A stretch of 64,000 bases of DNA from G965212025 sp965212025 (lineage in GTDB: Bacteria > Pseudomonadota > Gammaproteobacteria > Poriferisulfidales > Oxydemutatoraceae): NCBI GenBank assembly GCA_965212025.1, contig OZ243039.1, forward strand, positions 310,001 through 374,000, in the 5' to 3' direction. The position numbers were made by a program, and so were the translations under genes. Below, in pieces: positions 56,936 to 64,000 of the stretch (position 1 is the stretch's first letter; each line of letters starts with the position of its first letter). The notes under the pieces were generated by a model, which was not told the DNA's origin, ran no database searches, and saw nothing but the letters and a program-made list of their open reading frames with translations.

Positions 56936-57236
56936 CGTCTGTTGGGATCAGGACCTTTACTTTTTTTTCATTTAAGTCTATCTCTGCAGCTATATTTGGG
57001 CGTATGCCCTGCATACCTTTGCTTAATGGTTTAACCTTATTTTTAACAACAAACTTAAGACAAAGCTGTTTCTCAAATTTCATGTTTTTCTCTCTTATAC
57101 CTACACCGATTGACAAAAATTCTGAACCACAAATTTCTGGCTTCATACTTATCTTCTCAACCCACACCCTAAGAATTTCTTCTTGTTTAAGATTAGTGAG
57201 ATCATCCCATTTGATCAAGTCTGCCATTTTTATCAC
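56895..57236 (-). CDS. Small protein resembling the N-terminal domain of bacterial S1 peptidases
   Basis: A 113 aa soluble protein (110 from the ATG at 57227). The pattern SIGVGIREKN...LCLKFVVKNKVKPLSKG...I..EIDLNE..VKVLIPTDVEDI recalls the domain that precedes the protease domain in a group of bacterial trypsin-like proteins (GVGxK ... VxVxxK ... IPTDVxE). It overlaps the peptidase ORF in another frame, so it may be a separate coupled subunit or the front half of a peptidase that lost its frame. It overlaps the upstream gene by 4 bp (GTGA). Confidence 0.6.
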   Translation of the reverse strand: MIKMADLIKWDDLTNLKQEEILRVWVEKISMKPEICGSEFLSIGVGIREKNMKFEKQLCLKFVVKNKVKPLSKGMQGIRPNIAAEIDLNEKKVKVLIPTDVEDIFSGEAQSDV

Positions 57237-57634
57237 TGAGTTAAACTAAATATTAGCTTGGGGTAACCATCGCCTACTTTCACCAAGCTCTTAAAACATT
57301 CATCAAGTTCAAAAAAATTAACTTTTTTAGTGGATTGAGGGTGCTTCCTGGATTTTAAAGTAATATGACATTTGTTAAACACTATACCCTCGCTAATAAT
57401 TTCCCATTCTTTCCTTGCTGTGTTGCAAAAATTTTCATTACTTTTGAATTTACCCTCACCGTTAAATTCCTTTATGACCTCAATGGCAGCCTTCTTAGGT
57501 TCTTCAGGCCGGCATCCATTCATTGAGCGTACATCACTCAATGATGCAGTTAATGGTTGAATGTTCACTTGAGTGAAGGTTTTGAAGACAGGAAAAAAGA
57601 AACTAACGAGTTTGCCAGCTTGTAATAACTCCAT
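57233..57634 (-). CDS. Hypothetical protein in the peptidase operon
   Basis: A 133 aa soluble protein without recognised domains. It has three cysteines (residues ~41, ~69 and ~88, plus one near 112) and a basic central part. ATG start six bases after the lipoprotein reading frame ends; its TGA stop overlaps the next start by 4 bp. Co-transcribed with the lipoprotein and the peptidase, so a joint role is likely. Confidence 0.55.
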   Translation of the reverse strand: MELLQAGKLVSFFFPVFKTFTQVNIQPLTASLSDVRSMNGCRPEEPKKAAIEVIKEFNGEGKFKSNENFCNTARKEWEIISEGIVFNKCHITLKSRKHPQSTKKVNFFELDECFKSLVKVGDGYPKLIFSLTQ

Positions 57635-57640
57635 AACTTC

Positions 57641-57931
57641 TCATGGTTTAGGAATTGGGTACAAGCCCGGAGTCACGTATTCTCCTTTTGTGATTTTTAG
57701 GGTAATCTCCCGAGTGTTTACTTCGTCACCTAGATTCACATCCTTTCCTTGAGCCCCATTGGTAGTTGTTGTTTCACTAAGCAACCCTGATAAACCAAGC
57801 ACCTTTTTTACCCCTTTGTCAAGAAATTCTAGCACTAAACCGGCTAGAGCACTATTGTCAACTGCTATATCTAATCCTTGTAAGCTCCATCCCTGCCCTA
57901 ACGTTACACTAGATGTTGTGTTTCCAAATCC
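57641..57931 (-). pseudogene. In-frame continuation of the lipoprotein after TAG
   Basis: Directly after the lipoprotein's TAG (57932-57934) the same frame stays open for 96 codons and reads as ordinary protein (GFGNTTSSVTLGQGWSLQG, then a helix-rich part and a PGLYPIPKP end) up to a TGA. The coding quality is equal on both sides of the TAG, so the ancestral protein was ~286 aa. If TAG is not read through, this is an untranslated remnant. Confidence 0.65.
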
Positions 57932-58501
57932 CTATTTACGTGAAACGGCGTACTGCTCATCGAAATCCGGGAGATACACAACATCATAATAACGCCTCAA
58001 TGGTGTTATGGCAAAGGCTTTGTTATTGTTTGTTACGGTTAGTTTATCTTTGCCTGGTTTTGAAGTCTCAACCCCACTTTTATCTTCTTTTTCCGTGGAT
58101 GTCGGTGTGGATGCTGGCGCCCCATCATCAGCTTCTGACCCTTGTTCACCAATAATTGTACTCGTGCCAAGAATCACTTTACTAGAAAGATAGATACCTA
58201 TGAGATCTCGTAATTCTTCAGGTGCACCAGGCTTGAGTTCATTCAAACGGATACTCCCGTCAGCAGATACATTCCCACTCACAATGTAGGATGTTGAATT
58301 AACCAAAAATGGCTCGTAAACATTTACATAAGGTCTTGGCATATAGTAACGAACACCTTTGATGCTGTCGACGCGCCTTTGTTGTTCGTCATCCCAGCTT
58401 GAATATTGGGTTTTGCTTGGAACTTTCGTGATTTCTACACTTGAGCATCCGAAAAGTACCAACAATAAAACCAGTCCACGATAGCTTTTTCTAATCTTCA
58501 T
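57932..58501 (-). CDS. Lipoprotein with Ser/Thr-rich linker (truncated by TAG)
   Basis: A 189 aa predicted lipoprotein: basic N-terminus, hydrophobic core and lipobox LFGC with Cys at residue 19. The middle part includes a linker rich in Ser, Thr and acidic residues (~120-150), and a segment RRYYDVVYLPDFDEQYAV precedes the TAG stop. The frame continues as coding sequence to 57641. An AGAGGGACGACAAG ribosome-binding region precedes the ATG. 15 bp upstream another minus-strand gene ends in tandem TAG TAG, showing TAG acts as a stop next door. First gene of the peptidase operon. Confidence 0.65.
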   Translation of the reverse strand: MKIRKSYRGLVLLLVLFGCSSVEITKVPSKTQYSSWDDEQQRRVDSIKGVRYYMPRPYVNVYEPFLVNSTSYIVSGNVSADGSIRLNELKPGAPEELRDLIGIYLSSKVILGTSTIIGEQGSEADDGAPASTPTSTEKEDKSGVETSKPGKDKLTVTNNNKAFAITPLRRYYDVVYLPDFDEQYAVSRK

Positions 58502-58516
58502 CTTGTCGTCCCTCTA

Positions 58517-59299
58517 CTAGTTACAGTTAAAATTATATGTTTCACAAAGCCACTTCACTTTGTTATCTCCATGGTGGGCACTAAGTAACCCAGCTTTCTT
58601 ATCGGCAACAAGACCGCTGATTTTGGTTTTAATGGCGTCCCGCCAAATTACGTTGAGGTCACCAGAAAGCAAAAAAATAGCGTCGCTAGGCGCTGGTGCC
58701 CTACTGAACTTTCGCTTCAGGATTGCAACACTCCTAACCTCATTAACTTGGTGGTCAAGGAATGGTCTAGGGTGCAGAAAGGAGGGTGTTGTCTTCGCGT
58801 GATCCTGGATGATTTCTGATGCGCCAAGGCCAAGGAACGAAAGTGCTTCGGGCCTAAATTCTTCGTGCAGATCTGTGTTTTCCGTGGGACAGAAAACACG
58901 AGTGCCCCTTGTACCCAAATCTGGGTGCAAAATTTCAACCATAAAAACACCTCCTCGCCTCAGTGAGATGCCGCCTACTACTGATTTGCGGCAACCACAA
59001 TCAGCTTCATACCTCAAACTACTTTCTCCTTCTATACCTGTGCGACGCGAAATGCAAGAGACATTGATCCAGCCATGCTTTTCCGATTTAGCTGAAAAAG
59101 TTCCCTGCTGTCCTGTACCCCTTATGGCTTGTTGGTTGCCCTGCGCCTGCTCACAAAAACCTAACCCACAAGGCCTTTCTGACCTAACCATGACGATTGC
59201 GGGCTTCAGTTGGCTAGTGATGATGTGTCTGAGATCATCGGGCTGATTCTGGAAAATACTCCCGGATCTAAAGTCGGTGACTCCCGGAATCTTGACCAA
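58517..59299 (-). CDS. Cysteine-rich unknown protein next to a tRNA
   Basis: A 260 aa protein from a TTG, with an open, protein-like frame reaching upstream to about 59362 (GRRTTPALDAADYLV), so the 5' end may be truncated or the real start may be non-standard. It has CGLGFC and CGC cysteine groups (residues ~44-49 and ~107-109), possibly a metal site. No family recognised. It ends in tandem TAG codons, 15 bp before the lipoprotein gene, and begins ~80 bp from the tRNA 3' end, a typical place for an island boundary. Confidence 0.55.
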   Translation of the reverse strand: MVKIPGVTDFRSGSIFQNQPDDLRHIITSQLKPAIVMVRSERPCGLGFCEQAQGNQQAIRGTGQQGTFSAKSEKHGWINVSCISRRTGIEGESSLRYEADCGCRKSVVGGISLRRGGVFMVEILHPDLGTRGTRVFCPTENTDLHEEFRPEALSFLGLGASEIIQDHAKTTPSFLHPRPFLDHQVNEVRSVAILKRKFSRAPAPSDAIFLLSGDLNVIWRDAIKTKISGLVADKKAGLLSAHHGDNKVKWLCETYNFNCN

Positions 59300-59381
59300 G
59301 TAATCAGCGGCATCAAGAGCAGGCGTCGTGCGCCTGCCACTCCAGAGTCCAAGAAGCCCTTAAGCTCGGACTCCGCATGAC

Positions 59382-59458
59382 TGGTGAATCCGGCTGGACT
59401 CGAACCAGAGACCAATGGATTATGAGTCCACTGCTCTAACCAACTGAGCTACAGGTCC
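59382..59458 (-). tRNA. tRNA with CAT anticodon (Ile2 or Met), slightly aberrant
   Basis: Minus strand, 77 nt with encoded CCA. D arm AGCTCAGTTGGTTAGAGC, anticodon stem TGGA/TCCA with loop CTCATAA (anticodon CAT), and T loop TTCGAGT. The first half resembles the lysidine-modified tRNA-Ile2 of gammaproteobacteria. Two positions do not pair (C4-A69 in the acceptor, T49-C65 in the T stem), with G-U pairs besides, as if the 3' half had been replaced. That is what integration of an element into a tRNA gene can leave behind. Confidence 0.8.
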
Positions 59459-59642
59459 TTCGATCAAAGAAAGATTTCTCTGCCGTGCCCTCGGAACAAA
59501 GCCAAGGCACCACCCTTCCGTTATACCTGCGCAACTTGACTTGCTCCCACGCGCAGGGCACCCCAAACATCTGCAAAGCTACTTGAGTCACCAAACCGGA
59601 AAGCCTGTTTGGCGAGCTTGACCGTGACCAGATTTCCATGTC

Positions 59643-60245
59643 ATGAAAACACCAGTCCGTATCGACCGGCAGAAAGCTTTGAGGAACACCATTCTGGTCA
59701 GGAAGCGACCATCACAACGCAACTGTGTTGGCGCACTTAAGGAGATGATAAAAAAGCGTCTCCAGACAATGCTTGCCCAAAACTCGAAACACGCAGAGTT
59801 TCAGAAGCTCCATGAGGAGATGATTACCGAACGCAACTCCGAAAAAGACCGTACGACAGTTAGGCGTACCTTTGAAGGACTACTCAAGCTTGCAGGGTCA
59901 TTAAGCGGAGAAGAAAAGCGCGCCATACGCAAGGGTCTGGATGAGGAATCTCTTGCCCCGTTCGATCTCTTACTGAAACCCAGGCTTTCCAAGAAAGAGT
60001 TCGCCCGGCTCAAAAAGGTGGCTGGAGACCTTGTCACGGCACCAAAACCTAAATCGCGCGCATTCAGAATTTTGTGTCCAAACAAGCCACGCGCGGTGAA
60101 GTCAAGTCAAGTCAAGATCAAGTACTATTCCCGGGATGAGAAGACAGGCCTTCCAGAGAGCTTTGCGCCCGAGAAGAGAAGAGAGCGAAGTGAAGAAGAT
60201 ACAGGATTTGCACATCTCTTAACGAGTGTGCGGTACCACACGTGA
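59643..60245 (+). pseudogene. C-terminal remnant of a type I restriction subunit HsdR
   Basis: A 200 aa ORF matching only the C-terminal helical domain of HsdR (DUF3387 region): the order SEKDRTTVRRTFEGLLKL, RKGLDEESLAPFDLLLKP and DEKTGLPES is characteristic. HsdR is usually ~1000 aa, so the nuclease and helicase domains are missing. No hsdM or hsdS in the window. Interpreted as the leftover of a deleted type I system. Confidence 0.75.
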
Positions 60246-60281
60246 AGTGAAACGACCGTCCAGGAGGCGATGGGTTTGTAA

Positions 60282-61793
60282 ATGACGACACTTCTGGAAA
60301 TAACTGGAGACGATATCGCTGCTCTGAAGGACGATGACCTTCGCACGTTGACCGGGCGCTTATGCGAAGCCGATTATCGGTCGGCTGGTTTTTGCACAAG
60401 GGGCATCATTTGGGGAGGCCATCAAAATGCCAAAGATGGTGGACTTGATATCGTTGTGCGCTCCGTCGACCCGCCGCCCACAAGAAGCTATGTTCCAAAA
60501 AGTACCACCGGCTTTCAGGTGAAAAAGCCCGATATGCCCAAGTCGAAAATCCTGAAGGAAATGCGACCGAAAAACGTGCTTAGGCCGGCGATTAAGGCAC
60601 TCATAGAAGATAAAGGGGCATACGTCATCGTCAGCTCCGGTGCATCTGTCACGGATACCGCGTTGTTAAATCGCAAGAAAGCGATGAAAGAGGCTGTCAC
60701 AGACGAAGACATTCTCGAAGACCTGCATTTGGATTTTTTTGACCGTGGACGTGTCGCGACATGGGTTCGTTCTCACCCGTCACTAGTCGCGTGGGTCCTC
60801 AACAGGATTGGCAGGCCGATGAAGGGGTGGCAGCCATACGATAACTGGGGGAACCCACCAGGAGGACTGAAAGAGGAGTATCTTCTTGATGACGGTTTAA
60901 GACTGCGCGATTTGGGAAACCGAAGCGACAAAGACCAGTCTGTCGCAGGTGGCCTTGAGAAAATTCGGACACTTCTTGCTAAACCTGGTACCGCAGTACG
61001 GTTAACCGGATTGTCCGGCGTGGGGAAGACGCGTCTCGTTCAGGCTCTATTTGACACACGGATTGGGAAGCATGCCCTGAATTCGTATCAAGCCATCTAT
61101 GCCGATATGTCTGACGGTCCCGAACCAGATCCGGTAACGCTTGCCAAACAACTTATCAACGATAAGTCACGGGCAGTCCTTATTGTCGATAACTGCCCAC
61201 CAAATTTGCATCGCCGCCTAACACGAGAGTGTACAAAGCCACACAGCACGGCCAGCGTGATAACAGTCGAGTATGACATCCGAGATGACATGCCGGAAGA
61301 ACTAACAAGCGTTTTTCAGCTTGAACCGGCCAGTAACAAGTTGATCAAAAAGCTCATCGCCAATCGATTCCCAGATATAGGACAAGTGAATGCACAGACA
61401 GTCGCAAAGTTTTCGGGTGGCAACGCCCGCGTTGCGATTATGCTGGCCAACACAGTCTGCTGCGGTGAAACGCTGTCCGAGTTTCGCGACGAAGAGCTTT
61501 TCAAGCGTTTGATTTTGCAGCGCCATGCTCCGAACGAGAGTCTTCTTGTTTCTGCACAAGCATGTGCGCTTGTCTACTCCTTTCAGGGAAAGGATACAAA
61601 TTCTGAAGATTCGGAACTCCAATTTCTGGGGTCGCTTGTCGAAAGAACGGGTACGGCTCTCTATCGCGATGTCGACACCCTCAAGCAACGTGGTCTTATT
61701 CAATCCAGAGATATATGGCATGCGATCTGCCGCACGCGATCGCAAACAGATTGGCAAAGCAGGCTCTTGAGGCTATACCCGAAGAAACATTAG
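60282..61793 (+). CDS. Mrr-like nuclease/STAND ATPase, N-terminal part (defence-like)
   Basis: A 503 aa ORF. Residues ~25-130 look like an Mrr-type PD-(D/E)xK nuclease, with Asp56 in GGLDIVV and the QxK pair Gln79-Lys81 in GFQVKK. A P-loop NTPase follows: Walker A GLSGVGKT (243-250) and Walker B AVLIVDN (298-304), with STAND/NACHT-like helical sequence after it. The architecture resembles antiphage STAND proteins of the Avs group. The last ~25 residues are out of frame; the real protein continues in the ORF at 61715-62731. Confidence 0.7.
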   Translation: MTTLLEITGDDIAALKDDDLRTLTGRLCEADYRSAGFCTRGIIWGGHQNAKDGGLDIVVRSVDPPPTRSYVPKSTTGFQVKKPDMPKSKILKEMRPKNVLRPAIKALIEDKGAYVIVSSGASVTDTALLNRKKAMKEAVTDEDILEDLHLDFFDRGRVATWVRSHPSLVAWVLNRIGRPMKGWQPYDNWGNPPGGLKEEYLLDDGLRLRDLGNRSDKDQSVAGGLEKIRTLLAKPGTAVRLTGLSGVGKTRLVQALFDTRIGKHALNSYQAIYADMSDGPEPDPVTLAKQLINDKSRAVLIVDNCPPNLHRRLTRECTKPHSTASVITVEYDIRDDMPEELTSVFQLEPASNKLIKKLIANRFPDIGQVNAQTVAKFSGGNARVAIMLANTVCCGETLSEFRDEELFKRLILQRHAPNESLLVSAQACALVYSFQGKDTNSEDSELQFLGSLVERTGTALYRDVDTLKQRGLIQSRDIWHAICRTRSQTDWQSRLLRLYPKKH

Positions 61794-62731
61794 TCAACAG
61801 CTTCCCTAAAAAATCTCCCGAGCGTCTGTTCAAGTCTTTCACTCACCGTCTGAGCTATCTGCATGATAGTGAGAAGGCCGTTGCCATTGTCAAGACATGG
61901 CTGGAACCAGAAGGGTGGATCGGCAGGTCGATTCACAATCTAAGCATCTCTGACGCTGATGTCTTGGAGAATATTGCACCGGTGTCGCCAGCGGCGACAC
62001 TATCAGCGATCGAACGCGCCGCAAATGGAAGCGAAGGGGCGACCTTTGCATCCAGAAAAAATGTGCATCATACGATGTTTGTTCAGTTGCTTCGTCACTT
62101 GGCTTACGATCCCAACTTGTTCGAACGCAGTGTCAATTTGATCGTCCGATTCGCGCTCACCGAAGATCAAAATGAAAGGAATGACTTCACCCCTAATATC
62201 CTCCAGTCTCTCTTTTATCTCTATTTATTCGGAACGCATGCCTCTGTAGAAGCACGTGCCGCGATTATTCAGAACCTGCTGGACTCGGACGAAGTTGTAA
62301 GGCATGAACTGGGGCTTCGGTTACTTGATGCGTCACTTGAGGCCTGGCATTTCAGCTCCTCACATAAATTCGAGTTTGGCGCCTGGCCAAGAGATTATGG
62401 TTATGACCCAAAAACCAGGAAAGATATTGCCCATTGGTTTGGATCATTTATAGAGATCTGTACGAAGCTCGCTCTGTCGGATCATCCCCTTGCGAAACGT
62501 ACACGGGAACTTCTTGCCGATAACCTACGAGGTCTCTGGACGAAAAGAAGGATGTTTGCTGCCATAGAAGGGTCAGCTGAAAGGCTACTGGAACAGGGTG
62601 CGTGGAACTACGGATGGATCCCTGTCCGGGAAATTATCAGAATATTCTTTAATGACACAATGTCATCTCTAACAGCATGGACACTGAACGTTGCCAACTG
62701 TTCCTCACGCCTAACTTCCACCGTATCATAA
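61715..62731 (+). pseudogene. C-terminal part of the STAND protein, frameshifted and 3' truncated
   Basis: This 338-codon ORF continues the upstream protein in another frame: ...LIQSRDIW joins naturally to LPHAIANRLAKQALEAI if one base is restored near 61725-61732. It is helical and repeat-like, the expected sensor region of a STAND protein. The last ~25 codons (from about 62650) lose coding character exactly where AT-rich DNA begins, so the 3' end is probably also lost. Confidence 0.65.
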
Positions 62732-63102
62732 TTTCGTGGTGACTGGAGATTCTCATTGTATGTTTGTAACACTTCGGTTAATCAATGCTTTTAATTAGAG
62801 GTTAATTCCTTGTCATCAAGCAAACCGTTGAAGCAATCTTCGGCATGGCTGCCCTTTTCTCTATTTTATCTTGCCATTGGGTGGCACAGATAACATTAAT
62901 GATCTATTTGTTATATATATAGTTAAGTCGATGAGAAACAATCCGTCGATCATAATTCATCACCGATGCATACTAATGGTAGTGCGGCTATTCATCTATA
63001 GATAACGCATTTACGCTACAACTGAATATGGATAACATCAATCACAAAAATGGTTAGTGAGATTTTAGTTAATATATTTTCCATGACATTAAGAAGTTTA
63101 AA
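62732..63102. other. AT-rich intergenic region
   Basis: About 370 bp of low-GC DNA with no gene I can support. A 26-codon TTG ORF preceded by GAGG (~62810-62890) is possible but unconvincing. Confidence 0.4.
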
Positions 63103-64000
63103 TTAGGATGCAGTGTCGAGTTGCTTTGATTGAAAGCCCATAAATAATTCTTCTGCAGTGATTTTGTTATCACCACTATCACAAGTTGCGTTAAGGTTTT
63201 TTAATGTAACTTTTTGGGGAAGTAACAGTAACTTTGGTTCACCGTTTTTCACTTCTAGATCACGGTTTTTAACAATAGATCCGAGTTTTTTTAGTATGTA
63301 AGTCCTTTGAACGTAATTAAGATTATCGCTACAAATGTACTTGGCTATTGATTCAGCCATTAATGCATCTTCTGGCTTCTTAGGTGGCCAAGTTGTAAGT
63401 TTATTAAGGTCTGATCTTAGCAAGTCAAATATAGCCTTCCGCTCAACACTCTTTCCAAATTCTTTGAAAGTTTTGGTTAGGCTGGAGAAGTAAGATTTAT
63501 CTGCTGTAGGTTGAATCTTGAAATCTGCCAATGTTTGTCCTACATCATATTCAAAAGCTTTTTCATTCTTGGTTACTTTTATTGTAAAATAGGTGGATTG
63601 TTTGTATTCGTCACCTTCTTTAGCTAATAGTTTGTATTTGTCACCTCCTTTAGCTAATTGTAAACACTCTTCACATTTATTTAGTTGTTTACTTATGCAA
63701 TCTAATGTTTCATCATCATAATTAAACTCAACATCACATGAATACTCCAGTCGGCCAGTTTTGTGGTTGAGTTTAAATATATACCATGGAATTTTTTCAA
63801 AACGGTCATCAGTTCTTATGAATACGTAGTTTCCGTATAATAATGGGGCATTGCTTGATGATAATGAGTCTTCTCCATCAAATGTCATGTCAAACTTGAA
63901 TTCTAGATCGTTACTATTTGAATTGGAAAATACCTGCCCTATAGTTTGGAGTACGTTTAATACAGGTGAGGCAGGGGGATATGCAACGCTACCAAACCTA
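63103..64000 (-). CDS. Unknown protein, N-terminus beyond the window
   Basis: The minus-strand frame is open from a TAA at 63103 to the window edge, at least 298 aa. It is hydrophilic and Lys-rich, with paired cysteines (CISKQLNKCEEC, and two elsewhere), a repeated YK(L/Q)..AK(G/E)GD motif coded by an ~24 bp direct repeat at ~63610-63660, and an acidic DSGDNKIT loop near the C-terminus that resembles an EF-hand/dockerin calcium loop. AT-rich like the peptidase operon at 56.3-58.5 kb; I do not recognise the family. Confidence 0.6.
   Translation of the reverse strand, partial: RFGSVAYPPASPVLNVLQTIGQVFSNSNSNDLEFKFDMTFDGEDSLSSSNAPLLYGNYVFIRTDDRFEKIPWYIFKLNHKTGRLEYSCDVEFNYDDETLDCISKQLNKCEECLQLAKGGDKYKLLAKEGDEYKQSTYFTIKVTKNEKAFEYDVGQTLADFKIQPTADKSYFSSLTKTFKEFGKSVERKAIFDLLRSDLNKLTTWPPKKPEDALMAESIAKYICSDNLNYVQRTYILKKLGSIVKNRDLEVKNGEPKLLLLPQKVTLKNLNATCDSGDNKITAEELFMGFQSKQLDTAS

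Noticed and set aside
62810..62890. 26-codon TTG ORF in AT-rich DNA
   Set aside because: Has GAGG upstream but is too short and without similarity to support.

Overview
This 64 kb window reads as chromosomal DNA of a Gram-negative gammaproteobacterium. The evidence is the order yibN-grxC-secB-gpsA, a tkt-gap-pgk-pyk glycolytic block, an NsrR repressor with the family's C-x4-C-x5-C cysteines, a heptose phosphatase (LPS), a type IV pilus assembly operon and a split PntA. I cannot name the genus. Partial gene duplicates, decayed gene ends and frameshifts are frequent, which suggests a genome with relaxed selection or much recombination, possibly host-associated (inference).

Layout. 0.2-3.7 kb: proton-translocating transhydrogenase (pntAA, pntAB, pntB) and gmhB. 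3.5-11.9 kb: an old tandem duplication of a gmhB-tail / repeat / aldo-keto reductase / sulP / trmB segment. The copies decayed in complementary ways, leaving two intact SulP anion transporters, one intact aldo-keto reductase, one intact trmB, and relics of gmhB, the reductase and trmB. A tandem array of ~100 bp repeats, seeded from the 3' end of a small hypothetical gene, lies between them. 12.3-14.7 kb: thiamin thiazole genes thiG, thiS and divergent thiO. 14.7-21.3 kb: minus-strand type IV pilus operon pilT, pilM/N fusion, pilO, pilP, pilQ, pilB; the pilT 5' end is tandemly duplicated. 21.6-32.1 kb: a giant secreted protease/GLUG-repeat/fibronectin-like surface protein, split into 1409 and 2096 residue ORFs by an apparent one-base frameshift. 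32.6-36.3 kb: tyrS, tRNA-Arg, tRNA-Leu, relics of pilT and tyrS, and an MFS permease. 36.3-40.1 kb: a CuA subunit, a heme-copper subunit I lacking the usual cross-linked tyrosine, SCO/SenC, a membrane protein and nsrR, with a near-consensus NsrR operator in front. This matches the sNOR (norSY-senC-orf1) nitric oxide reductase type of cluster. 40.2-46.2 kb: tkt, gap, pgk, pyk. 46.6-49.8 kb: yibN, grxC, secB, gpsA and a class 1B dihydroorotate dehydrogenase. 50.0-54.2 kb: a 1394-residue protein of unknown function, possibly an effector. 54.5 kb: a K+ channel.

55.4-64.0 kb is an accessory island with abrupt composition changes. AT-rich blocks (55.4-58 and 62.7-64 kb) flank a block of normal composition holding a slightly aberrant CAU tRNA, an HsdR C-terminal remnant and a frameshifted Mrr-nuclease/STAND ATPase (defence-like). 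The left block carries a compact minus-strand operon: a lipoprotein, a small unknown protein, and two ORFs that together look like a trypsin-fold peptidase. Two members of this operon are interrupted by in-frame TAG codons with clear coding sequence on both sides. This operon is the best candidate for an undescribed system, although it may be decaying.
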